DNA of 21,226 nt, taken from a virus. The notes under the pieces were generated by a model. The model searched no databases and had not been told where the DNA came from. It saw nothing but the letters and a program-made list of their open reading frames with translations. Both the position numbers and the translations under genes were made by a program. Positions 14,582-21,222 of the stretch are shown piece by piece. How positions within the stretch are numbered: the first letter of the stretch is position 1; each line of letters starts with the position of its first letter. Location: IMG/VR virus record IMGVR_UViG_3300030012_001447, positions 1 through 21,226 of that record; one strand, given 5' to 3'.

Positions 14582-16281
14582 TATAGTTCCCTCACTTTGA
14601 ATGCTGCAATGCGAATGGCTTCTCTAGCACTAGCAGTTATACTAGCAGCCAAATCAACATCAGCCCAACCGAATCCCTGATACGCAATAATACCATAGAA
14701 GGATGCCATCAATCTCTTGACAGCAAGTTGGTTGTTGTTCCATTTCACATATTCACTTTTACTTTCACTTTCTTTCATTTTCACTTTGTATTCATTTCTT
14801 AGTTCCTTCAACTCTAGAACTGCTTTAGGTAACAACCCTAGTTCATTGGTGTTGTAATACCTCATGTCATAGTCTTCGACTTTAGAGAAGTCCTTTGGTG
14901 TTCTTAGATTTACACCAAACTCAGTTGGTGTTTTTGATTTGGTTTCCCAAGAGATATTCCTTGCTATCATCATGCTAGGATACAGACCTGCGAAGTCAAA
15001 TGCAGCAACACCCAAATGAAGACCATTTGTGCCTTCACTGAGAGGGTCATAGACCATTGCCCCATCATACTCTACCCTGTCTCCTTTCTTGCCCGTAGGT
15101 GCTTTCCATGAGGCATTTCTCATGAAGTATATTCCACCCATGTTAGAGGCATAGAAACATGCATCGAATGGAGCAATCAGTAAACGTTGTAACGAGAGTA
15201 TTGCTTCAGTTGTGAAGTTCTCCTCGTCTATCCTCTTGATTAACTCAACGTCCTTAACAGCGTACTCTAGATAGGTTTTGGTATCTTCTTGCCAACCTCT
15301 CCTGAAGAACTCGTTCTTATCGGGGAACTTCTCACTCACTAGTTTCTTCTCACCTAAGACATACTCTGAAACATAGTCAAGAGATAGAGATGGTAGAGTA
15401 CCTCGTTGTGCATCATTCCATTGTCTCTCAAAAGCCAAATCAAGCGGGACACATATCCTGCCTTTGATTGGTTGTGCTATTGGAGAATAGTTCTCTATCT
15501 GCTTTGTCTTCAATACTCTCATTCTCTTCTTGATGTTCCATTCAACACCCGTTACTTCGTGGACAGGGGATAACATTCTTGGGTCAATGCTGTTTGCATG
15601 TAGTCTCTCAATCAACTTAGGTAAGTCGAACTTCCAACCGAACCAAGAGATGAGCATGTCAGGGTCTTTCTCTGTCAGCATCATCAGGAATCTTTCAAGC
15701 ACTGTTCTTTCGTTTTCATGACCATCATCATCATAACCATCTCTCCTTGGTTGCCAAGTCAACGTGTAATATTCATCATCGTAGTTATCATACACAACAA
15801 TAGCAGTAATCGCTCCGTCATGTTCACCGCCTTGCATCCATTCCATATCCCAATACCACTTGCGTAGATTATACTCAGGAAGTTCATCTAACTCATCAAC
15901 AGCATATCTGTAATGGTGTTGAACATCTGCTTCGTAAGTCTGAATATCTCTATCATGGTAGTAGGCTCTAACTTTACTCGTTACATTCCTAGCATCTGAC
16001 TTCATTGTTTTATACGGTGTCCATGTTACTTTCACAAGTGAATCACCTTGGAGATTAACCCAATCACCTCTCTCATAAGTTATAGTTGCAGGAAACTTCT
16101 CATTCTGTTGATAGCCTTCCTTCAAGAACACCTTTGTCTCAGTGTCGGTATTAATGATGTTAGAAGCCTCCACAAAGAAATATGGAGAGAAGTCGGCGTA
16201 GGGAATCTCCTTCTCTACAACCTTCCTCTCTTCATCTCTCCATCTTAGGAAGATACCTTCTTTCGTGTTTGCTATTATCAT
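14581..16281 (-). CDS. polB: DNA polymerase B, N-terminal part (exonuclease, motifs A and B)
   Basis: A 566-residue protein. The start is the ATG at 16281, five bases after GAGGG; it gives MIIANTKEGIFLRWRDEERK, like the beginning of archaeal PolB. An upstream TTG at 16341 is rejected. Exonuclease motifs: YWDMEW (D145, E147), SWFGWKFD (D219) and YAVKD (Y340, D344). Polymerase motif A is DFAGLYPSMM (429-438) and motif B is KRLMASFYG (522-530). The protein stops after FKVREL, before motif C, so it lacks one catalytic Asp and cannot polymerise alone. It should need the C-part. In exonuclease motif II, Phe stands where Asn is usual. It follows PCNA and a 28-residue peptide in the operon and is joined to three tiny ORFs and the C-part by overlapping codons. 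Confidence 0.92.
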   Translation of the reverse strand: MIIANTKEGIFLRWRDEERKVVEKEIPYADFSPYFFVEASNIINTDTETKVFLKEGYQQNEKFPATITYERGDWVNLQGDSLVKVTWTPYKTMKSDARNVTSKVRAYYHDRDIQTYEADVQHHYRYAVDELDELPEYNLRKWYWDMEWMQGGEHDGAITAIVVYDNYDDEYYTLTWQPRRDGYDDDGHENERTVLERFLMMLTEKDPDMLISWFGWKFDLPKLIERLHANSIDPRMLSPVHEVTGVEWNIKKRMRVLKTKQIENYSPIAQPIKGRICVPLDLAFERQWNDAQRGTLPSLSLDYVSEYVLGEKKLVSEKFPDKNEFFRRGWQEDTKTYLEYAVKDVELIKRIDEENFTTEAILSLQRLLIAPFDACFYASNMGGIYFMRNASWKAPTGKKGDRVEYDGAMVYDPLSEGTNGLHLGVAAFDFAGLYPSMMIARNISWETKSKTPTEFGVNLRTPKDFSKVEDYDMRYYNTNELGLLPKAVLELKELRNEYKVKMKESESKSEYVKWNNNQLAVKRLMASFYGIIAYQGFGWADVDLAASITASAREAIRIAAFKVREL

Positions 16282-16364
16282 AATATCCCTCTTTTCGTAA
16301 GTACATCTAAAATCGAAAGGGGTGAGTATTCTGTCACCCAAATTGATTTAGTTTTCTTATCCAT
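16278..16364 (-). CDS. 28-residue micro-ORF between PCNA and polymerase
   Basis: The peptide starts MDKKTKSIWVTEYSPLSILD and ends TKRGIL. The ATG follows GGTGAT by three bases, with that site overlapping the PCNA stop codon. Its own stop overlaps the polymerase ATG as ATGA. A ribosome binding site and a coupled end make translation likely. W-x-x-x-Y-x-P-x4-D-V resembles the first residues of RFC subunits, including the one in this window (WTEKYRPKRIADVV). This may be chance or a short adaptor. Confidence 0.5.
   Translation of the reverse strand: MDKKTKSIWVTEYSPLSILDVLTKRGIL
16287..16292 (-). promoter_or_regulatory. ribosome binding site that sets the polymerase start
   Basis: AGAGGG on the minus strand, five bases before the ATG at 16281. 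It lies inside the end of the 28-residue ORF and supports the ATG over the upstream TTG. Confidence 0.65.
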
Positions 16365-16368
16365 ATAA

Positions 16369-17136
16369 TCACCGTGTAATGTATGGGGCTTTGATTAGTA
16401 TTCTGTCTTCACCTGTCCAAATAACAGGAGACTCGTCTTTCAAGTAGATAGTCACAGGAACAGAACCACGAAAGAACTTGTGGAACTGACCAGTTACTTC
16501 TACTGTTGCGGATTCACCATTCATAGATAACGTAGAAACTACAACATCTACATTATCAATGTCAGACTTTCTGCTTGAAATGGTGAAGTGTTGATTGTCT
16601 GTGTCTAACAGATACTTTGCGTTGTTGATAACATCACAAGTCTTGACTGCATCTGCTATTATTGTAGAGCCTGTGGTAATGATAGACTCAAAGACCACAC
16701 TACTAAAGACAGGATTCTCAGGGGTAATGTTGTAGCCTTGAATCCTAGCAATCATTGCCGCATTAGGATGATTGACAACCAATGGGAGACTTGCTCTCTT
16801 TCCTCCACCTTCGTCTTGTAATAAGATAAAGTCATTAGCAACTAGTTGAATCCTGTCTCCTGTAAATGTCTTTAGATACTTCAACATCTTATCTATCTCT
16901 ACGACAATCATATTGTTACCATCTTCACTTGTCTGACTAATGATTGGAACAGAGACTCGACAGATAGTTTGATTGTCGGCATTGTATAGATTCAATATAT
17001 TGTCCTCAACTAGTTCAAGCATAGCGTAGCCTGTCAATTGACTGTTCTTTGCTGAATCTCCGTTGTGATACTTTCCTTTCATCCATACATCTTCTATTGC
17101 GTTTGTTAGCGTTTTATTGTTTATTTCTATTCTCAT
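16369..17136 (-). CDS. pcn: PCNA-like DNA sliding clamp
   Basis: A 255-residue protein, the usual PCNA length. The start at 17136 is fixed by AGGAGG seven bases upstream; an earlier ATG would read through a strong hairpin. The alternating strands and short helices fit two PCNA domains. The first holds MLELVEDNILNLYNAD and IDKMLKYLKTFTGDRIQL; the second holds SSVVFESIITTGSTIIADAV and SDIDNVDVVVSTLS. The end, WTGEDRILIKAPYITR, matches the PCNA C-terminal strand and tail. It would form a trimeric ring that holds the polymerase (which carries a PIP box) and nucleases on DNA, loaded by the RFC protein encoded upstream. Sequence is divergent from cellular PCNA. Confidence 0.85.
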   Translation of the reverse strand: MRIEINNKTLTNAIEDVWMKGKYHNGDSAKNSQLTGYAMLELVEDNILNLYNADNQTICRVSVPIISQTSEDGNNMIVVEIDKMLKYLKTFTGDRIQLVANDFILLQDEGGGKRASLPLVVNHPNAAMIARIQGYNITPENPVFSSVVFESIITTGSTIIADAVKTCDVINNAKYLLDTDNQHFTISSRKSDIDNVDVVVSTLSMNGESATVEVTGQFHKFFRGSVPVTIYLKDESPVIWTGEDRILIKAPYITR

Positions 17137-17143
17137 TTTTATT

Positions 17144-17149
17144 CCTCCT
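17144..17149 (-). promoter_or_regulatory. ribosome binding site that sets the PCNA start
   Basis: AGGAGG on the minus strand, seven bases before the ATG at 17136 and shortly after the intergenic hairpin. Confidence 0.75.
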
Positions 17150-17160
17150 AAATAGCAGAA

Positions 17161-17185
17161 GGGATAGGGGGTTTCCCCCCTACCC
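17161..17185 (-). promoter_or_regulatory. strong GC hairpin with GNRA-type loop before PCNA
   Basis: The minus-strand RNA would read GGGUAGGGGG, GAAA, CCCCCUAUCCC. It has a five-pair G-C core next to the loop, two A-U pairs, then three more G-C pairs past one bulge. No T run follows on either strand, so it is not a standard terminator. Its place, ending 11 bases before the PCNA ribosome binding site, suggests an mRNA processing, stability or translation control element. Confidence 0.6.
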
Positions 17186-17200
17186 ACATCTACATTACGT

Positions 17201-18064
17201 TCAGAGTTCTCCTGCCTTTATCTCAGGGAAACCTGACCAGTCTACTTTACCATCTTCGATGGTTAAGACCTTCAACCTCTTGCCAATCATCTCAGGCTTC
17301 CTAGCACTCGCTTCTACCATAGCGGTGAAGGTTGCACCATTCTTCCTGATGTCTCTTGACATTCTGACTGTTGCAGTAAAGATATCCTCTGTTGTCGAAT
17401 GCCAATTAGCCTCAACACCAACAGGATTAGGATTACCTGCATACTTGTCTTTAGAGTGAGCAATCACTATTCGATGGCAAGCCATCTCTAGTATCTGCTT
17501 GTGCAAGAAGTTCTTGTAAGGAGTATTCCTATCACCCCAAACATACGGTGGTTGCTTGATTACTGTATCAGCATCCATACCATGCTTCTCACGCATCTTG
17601 GTCTCGCATACATCTGTCAGGAGTTTATCTGCCCCATCCACAATGACTGCTTTCAACTTGCCATCTGCAAGATACTCTTTTGCCATCTCATAGAATGCTC
17701 TAGCATTATTCATCGTTTCATCGAAGTCCACTAGGCTACCATCCTTTCTTACGATTGGATTGTAGACAATTAGATTCTCGTTGTTGTCGTAATGATTACG
17801 CTTCACATCTATTGCTCTGTTGTCGAAATCAAACACTAGAACATGTAGTCCATTCTTTATGTCTTCATCAGTTAGCAAATCCATTGCTGTTGCTGACTTA
17901 GCGGATTTAGGTTCTCCCCAAATACCAAGACACAGGTAAGACTTGTTGTTCTCCTGTGATTCCTTAATCTGCTGAAGCATTGCCTCCTTTCGGAGAGCAT
18001 ACTGCCCCTTTGCAGACTCGTTCGTTGTTACTGCTTTTGTTTTATCTGTTGTTGTCCAACTCAT
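17201..18064 (-). CDS. RecA-fold ATPase, Sak4/RadA-like
   Basis: A 287-residue protein from the ATG at 18064, which has GGTGAT four bases upstream; the 298-residue reading has no such site. Walker A is GEPKSAKS (about residues 50-57) after a strand YLCLGIW. FDFDNRA follows as the next strand, and KAVIVDGADKLL (139-149) is Walker B. A later strand, CHRIVIAHSKDK, resembles the RecA-fold strand with a sensor Gln/His. This matches the AAA_24/Sak4 group of phage single-strand annealing or recombination ATPases. It would act with the SSB-like protein and nucleases in recombination-dependent replication. It overlaps the end of the 90-residue gene. Confidence 0.75.
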   Translation of the reverse strand: MSWTTTDKTKAVTTNESAKGQYALRKEAMLQQIKESQENNKSYLCLGIWGEPKSAKSATAMDLLTDEDIKNGLHVLVFDFDNRAIDVKRNHYDNNENLIVYNPIVRKDGSLVDFDETMNNARAFYEMAKEYLADGKLKAVIVDGADKLLTDVCETKMREKHGMDADTVIKQPPYVWGDRNTPYKNFLHKQILEMACHRIVIAHSKDKYAGNPNPVGVEANWHSTTEDIFTATVRMSRDIRKNGATFTAMVEASARKPEMIGKRLKVLTIEDGKVDWSGFPEIKAGEL

Positions 18065-18314
18065 ATCTATCACCATTTTTATATTCATTAGGGTCAAATG
18101 TAATACCCTTCCATTGTTCCAATAGTTCGTTAAGTTCCGTAAGAGATAGTTTCACTCTTACGTCCTTGGAGATAAAGTGGAACTTAGTCCAATAGTCTCC
18201 TGTATCGGGATTGTACTTCCAAGTTAGGAAGTCTACGTCATCCATAAGAAAAGCGAAACTCCTCCCATGAATGACGAGACCTCCATTGGAATCAGCACTC
18301 ATACTGTATTCCAT
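18042..18314 (-). CDS. hypothetical protein (90 residues)
   Basis: The ATG lies three bases after GGTGAC. The sequence begins MEYSMSADSNGGLVIHGRSF, then FLTWKYNPDTGDYWTKFHFI and a helix LSLTELNELLEQWKG. It looks like a small beta sandwich with one helix. No motif or family is recognised. It lies between the SSB-like and RecA-like genes and overlaps the latter by 23 bases, so a role with single-stranded DNA is possible by position only. Confidence 0.65.
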   Translation of the reverse strand: MEYSMSADSNGGLVIHGRSFAFLMDDVDFLTWKYNPDTGDYWTKFHFISKDVRVKLSLTELNELLEQWKGITFDPNEYKNGDRYELDNNR

Positions 18315-18328
18315 TTACGTCACCTACC

Positions 18329-19564
18329 TTACTCAAAGAACCAGTCTTCAGATTCATCAATGAACTCTACTTCTTCAGCACTTCCGCCTCTACTGCTAAT
18401 CACATGAAGACCAGCAACGTTGATGCTTACAGGTCGAATGTTGCCTTCTTGGTCAACACCCTGAGATGTTCTACCAACTACAAGAACCTGTGAACCTATG
18501 CCAAAGTCAATTGGTATGTTCTCAGGAATCCAACAAGTAGTGCCACTCCAACCATCGTTGTCGAAGTCGAAGTCAGTGTTCAGGTCATCGAGATTCAATA
18601 TCCTGTTACCGTTTGCTGTGGGTGTCACGTTGATGCTGTTGACAGTTCCATCAGTAAACACAAACCTGTCATCCCAATTGGCTTTGTTGTTTGCAGTTTG
18701 ATGGTACTTGTCCAACGCAATCAATGGACTGTAATTACCACCACAGTATTCCATCATAGCATCAGACATTACTATCTGAGATACATCTCTCTTCATTTCA
18801 GAATCATCTGCTAAGTCAACATTGTAGACCAATGACTCGACAGTTTGGTTTGCTCCACCATGAATCAAGTCTTCTCTGTTTGAGTTTGGTATCACATCAA
18901 AGTGAATAAACTCAAAGGTCTTAGGCTCAAACTTAACACAGTGTTCTTTCTTGTATGAGAAGAAATACTTACCCATCTTACCATCAACTTCTCCTACAAA
19001 CACACCCTTTCTCTGATACTCAGATGCAGGTTGTGGCTTACCATAGTTCTTGTTCCAGTCACCCTGTCGAGTGTCAAGTGGCACAATGAATCTACCACTG
19101 TCAACTTCTACATTATTCTCAGGCAACTTCTTCATGTGCTTGACAATCTCTTCACCATCTCGCATCATTCTTGCTTCATATCCATCACCATCTTCAGTGA
19201 AGATAGCAACTCTTCCAAGAGAGTAAGTCATATCGCTGTCACGCATATACTCGTTAGTTAGTCTTTCACGACTTCTTGCTGACATATCGATAGCATCATT
19301 CAGTGCTACGAAGAACCCGAAGGCTTTCTTGTATAGACTGTTAGAGTCTTGTCCACTTGGTTGCGTCTGTTGTCTCTTCATTACATTACGAGAATTACTA
19401 AAGAACTGTCGCCAAAGACTACGAGCCAGTAAAGGCTCTTTCTCAGCGTCAACGTTGTTCTTGGAACAGATTTCCTCAAACCTCGCTGTCGCATCGTCTA
19501 GGGACATCCCTAGCAGTTCTGCTGCTTTTTCAATTTCATTTCTTATTTCATCATTCATTTTCAT
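18329..19564 (-). CDS. single-stranded DNA-binding protein candidate (RPA/OB-fold-like)
   Basis: A 411-residue protein. The N-terminal 65 residues are helical (EIEKAAELLGMSLDDATARF). Residues about 110-400 alternate strands with Gly and aromatic residues, as in OB folds: GRVAIFTEDGDGYEARM, RKGVFVGEVDGKMGKYFFSY and FGIGSQVLVVGRTSQGVD. The C-terminus is strongly acidic and ends ESEDWFFE. Acidic tails with a terminal aromatic are typical of phage and bacterial SSBs, where they recruit replication proteins. The start sits four bases after GGAGG and overlaps the membrane-protein gene. Position between RFC and RecA-like genes fits. No zinc finger is seen. The SSB call is an inference from tail, fold pattern and place. 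Confidence 0.6.
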   Translation of the reverse strand: MKMNDEIRNEIEKAAELLGMSLDDATARFEEICSKNNVDAEKEPLLARSLWRQFFSNSRNVMKRQQTQPSGQDSNSLYKKAFGFFVALNDAIDMSARSRERLTNEYMRDSDMTYSLGRVAIFTEDGDGYEARMMRDGEEIVKHMKKLPENNVEVDSGRFIVPLDTRQGDWNKNYGKPQPASEYQRKGVFVGEVDGKMGKYFFSYKKEHCVKFEPKTFEFIHFDVIPNSNREDLIHGGANQTVESLVYNVDLADDSEMKRDVSQIVMSDAMMEYCGGNYSPLIALDKYHQTANNKANWDDRFVFTDGTVNSINVTPTANGNRILNLDDLNTDFDFDNDGWSGTTCWIPENIPIDFGIGSQVLVVGRTSQGVDQEGNIRPVSINVAGLHVISSRGGSAEEVEFIDESEDWFFE

Positions 19565-19805
19565 TTTCCTCCTTTGTTTTCATTCTTTTTCTTTCATGTC
19601 TTATTTCCACTAGTCCTTCTGTCAGCATGACTACGCCACACAATATCCAAAAGAAATTGGAATCTACGCTGATGTAACCTAGCGTGTTCAGTATAGGCAG
19701 TACAATCAGCAATGCACCGCCTAACGCTATTATCTCATACCGGAGCAGTAGATGTTTGATATCTTCAATATCCACTACACCGTCTTTGTTCAAATCCATT
19801 TTCAT
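19551..19805 (-). CDS. membrane protein with dockerin-like calcium loop
   Basis: An 84-residue protein with GAGGT six bases before the ATG. Residues 4-15 read DLNKDGVVDIED, a perfect dockerin/EF-hand calcium loop pattern (D4, N6, D8, D12, D15) followed by the helix IKHLLLRYE. Two membrane spans follow (about 25-44 EIIALGGALLIVLPILNTLG and 52-66 FFWILCGVVMLTEGL), then a charged tail (RHERKRMKTKEENENE). Both ends probably lie on the same side. The family is unknown. It could be a calcium-sensing or holin-like protein, but it sits among replication genes rather than lysis genes. Confidence 0.7.
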   Translation of the reverse strand: MKMDLNKDGVVDIEDIKHLLLRYEIIALGGALLIVLPILNTLGYISVDSNFFWILCGVVMLTEGLVEIRHERKRMKTKEENENE

Positions 19806-19819
19806 ATTTATACCTCATT

Positions 19820-19897
19820 TCAAAATCTCCTTCTTGGTGAATCTAACCACTTAATCAGTTGCCTCAAAATTAGAATCCCCATTAATAACTCAATCAT
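19820..19897 (-). CDS. 25-residue hydrophobic micro-ORF
   Basis: The peptide starts MIELLMGILILRQLIKWLDS and ends PRRRF. The ATG overlaps the RFC stop as ATGA. The ORF fills the 88-base gap between RFC and the calcium-loop protein. A short hydrophobic helix with a basic end could insert in a membrane. Evidence is coupling and composition only. Confidence 0.4.
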   Translation of the reverse strand: MIELLMGILILRQLIKWLDSPRRRF

Positions 19898-20814
19898 CCC
19901 ATCAACTGACCTATCATCCATGATGCAAGCAACTTCGGAGTCATGTTACCACTTCTCCACTCAGCCTCTCCGATGACCCTAAGCATTTTGAACTTCTTGC
20001 CGGATTGCATATCAGTTTTAATGATTACATCATGCAAATTAACACATATAGTCTTCATATCTACTGAATTATACAACAACTCATGCACCTTACCTAAACT
20101 ATTTTCATATTTATTATCATCAATCATTTGCATTATTTCGGTATATGGCTCTAAGTTCTTGTCAATCTGATTTAGTAATGAGGACTTACCGTAGATAGCA
20201 GCCTGAAGTTCAGTAAGCCCTCTTCTCATGTCTCCATGTAAGGAGTCTATGAAAGTTTCTAACTCTTCACTGGTTACATGTGTAATTTCCTCACTTTCTA
20301 ATATCCTCGTTAGAAGGATATGCATTGACTGAGGTTTCAATCTATGGAATGCATAGTTAGCACACCTAGACTGCAACGGATGAATTATCCTGTGTCTCTC
20401 ATTACATGTAATAATGAACCTGACATTCTCAGCATATCTCTCCATGATTCTCTTCAATGCGTTTTGAGCATCCTTAGTCATACCATCCATCTCATCAAGA
20501 AGTATAATCTTGAACGGAGCATTGCCAATCTTCTTCGTTGAAGCAATCTCCTTGATTTGGTTTCTGACTGTCTCTAGTCTCCTGTCATCTGATGCATTGA
20601 TTTCAAAGAAGTTGTTGTCTTTATCTTCTTTCAATATATCATTAGCGAGGGCAATACCAGCAGCCGTCTTACCAACACCTGCTACTCCATACAATAGAAC
20701 ATTGGGCATGTTGTTTTGCTCAACCCAACTCTCTGCATCTATTGTAAAGTTATACTGTCCTACTACATCAGCAATTCTCTTTGGTCTGTATTTCTCTGTC
20801 CATAACATTTTCAT
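19894..20814 (-). CDS. rfcS: replication factor C small subunit (clamp loader)
   Basis: About 306 residues. The N-terminus carries the RFC signature WTEKYRPKRIADVVGQ. Walker A is GVAGVGKTAA, Walker B is ILLDEMDGMTKDAQNALKRI, sensor 1 is FIITCNERHRI, and LQSRC supplies the arginine finger. Sensor 2 and a helical collar follow (GDMRRGLTELQAAI). It is close in size to archaeal RfcS. It would open and load the PCNA encoded downstream, using ATP. No large subunit is seen, so it may act as a homopentamer or borrow the host large subunit. The start is uncertain: ATGs at 20838, 20814 and 20808 are all in frame. 20814 is used because earlier starts have no ribosome binding site. Confidence 0.92.
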   Translation of the reverse strand: MKMLWTEKYRPKRIADVVGQYNFTIDAESWVEQNNMPNVLLYGVAGVGKTAAGIALANDILKEDKDNNFFEINASDDRRLETVRNQIKEIASTKKIGNAPFKIILLDEMDGMTKDAQNALKRIMERYAENVRFIITCNERHRIIHPLQSRCANYAFHRLKPQSMHILLTRILESEEITHVTSEELETFIDSLHGDMRRGLTELQAAIYGKSSLLNQIDKNLEPYTEIMQMIDDNKYENSLGKVHELLYNSVDMKTICVNLHDVIIKTDMQSGKKFKMLRVIGEAEWRSGNMTPKLLASWMIGQLMG

Positions 20815-20956
20815 CTTCTCCATTTTTATTCCATACATCTAGAATATCATTTACTGATATCCATTTGTTGCAAGTCATACATCTTCCATAGTGGAAGTCG
20901 TAAATATTCCATTTGCTCTTATCACACTTGCAATGATAATCGCTCAGTCCAACCAC
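20768..20956 (-). CDS. small zinc-binding protein
   Basis: A 62-residue protein starting GTG; no in-frame ATG exists upstream before a stop. CKC (C9, C11) and CMTC (C26, C29) form a likely single zinc site; a further Cys is the last residue. The middle (WISVNDILDVWNKNGEDENV) is helical and acidic. It overlaps the ends of both neighbours, so it is embedded in the operon. Role unknown; such fingers commonly contact DNA, RNA or polymerase subunits. Confidence 0.6.
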   Translation of the reverse strand: MVGLSDYHCKCDKSKWNIYDFHYGRCMTCNKWISVNDILDVWNKNGEDENVMDREIQTKENC

Positions 20957-21222
20957 CTCGATAATCCGACTGTGGGTATGACTGGTGTTGTCTTTGTTCT
21001 TCTCTTTTTCTCTCCCAGTCCTAGTGTTCTAGTTTCGGAGGAAGATAGTGTCTTTCTACAATGTTCTCTAAAATCAGGGTTTTTCAATAAGTCTTTGAAA
21101 AGATAAACATCAGAATGTCGCATTTTTAACTTCCTCAAAATTTTCGGTATTGTAGAATAGGCTTTTCTTTGAGGTGGAGACATCTTCCTTTGCATTCTCC
21201 CATCGTGGGAGTAAGCGAGCAT
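20944..21222 (-). CDS. hypothetical basic protein at the window edge
   Basis: A 92-residue, Lys/Arg-rich protein. The ATG at 21222 is four bases from the window edge, so a longer N-terminus cannot be excluded. Internal ATGs occur at residues 10 and 14. It has a basic helical core (AYSTIPKILRKLKMRHSDVY), then FKDLLKNPDFREHCRKTLSS and a proline-containing tail ending GLSRWLD. No domain is recognised. It overlaps the zinc-protein gene by 13 bases. The charge suggests nucleic acid binding. Confidence 0.6.
   Translation of the reverse strand: MLAYSHDGRMQRKMSPPQRKAYSTIPKILRKLKMRHSDVYLFKDLLKNPDFREHCRKTLSSSETRTLGLGEKKRRTKTTPVIPTVGLSRWLD

Noticed and set aside
14170-14583. Intein or split intein at the polymerase break
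   Set aside because: There is no Cys/Ser/Thr-led intein block after FKVREL, no His-Asn before the C-part, and the intervening frames are closed by stops.
16282-16341. TTG-started 20-residue N-terminal extension of the polymerase
   Set aside because: The ATG at 16281 has a proper GAGGG site and matches the family start; the upstream bases are better explained by the 28-residue ORF.
17137-17187. 17-residue N-terminal extension of PCNA
   Set aside because: It would translate through a strong hairpin and the ribosome binding site; the ATG at 17136 gives the normal PCNA length.
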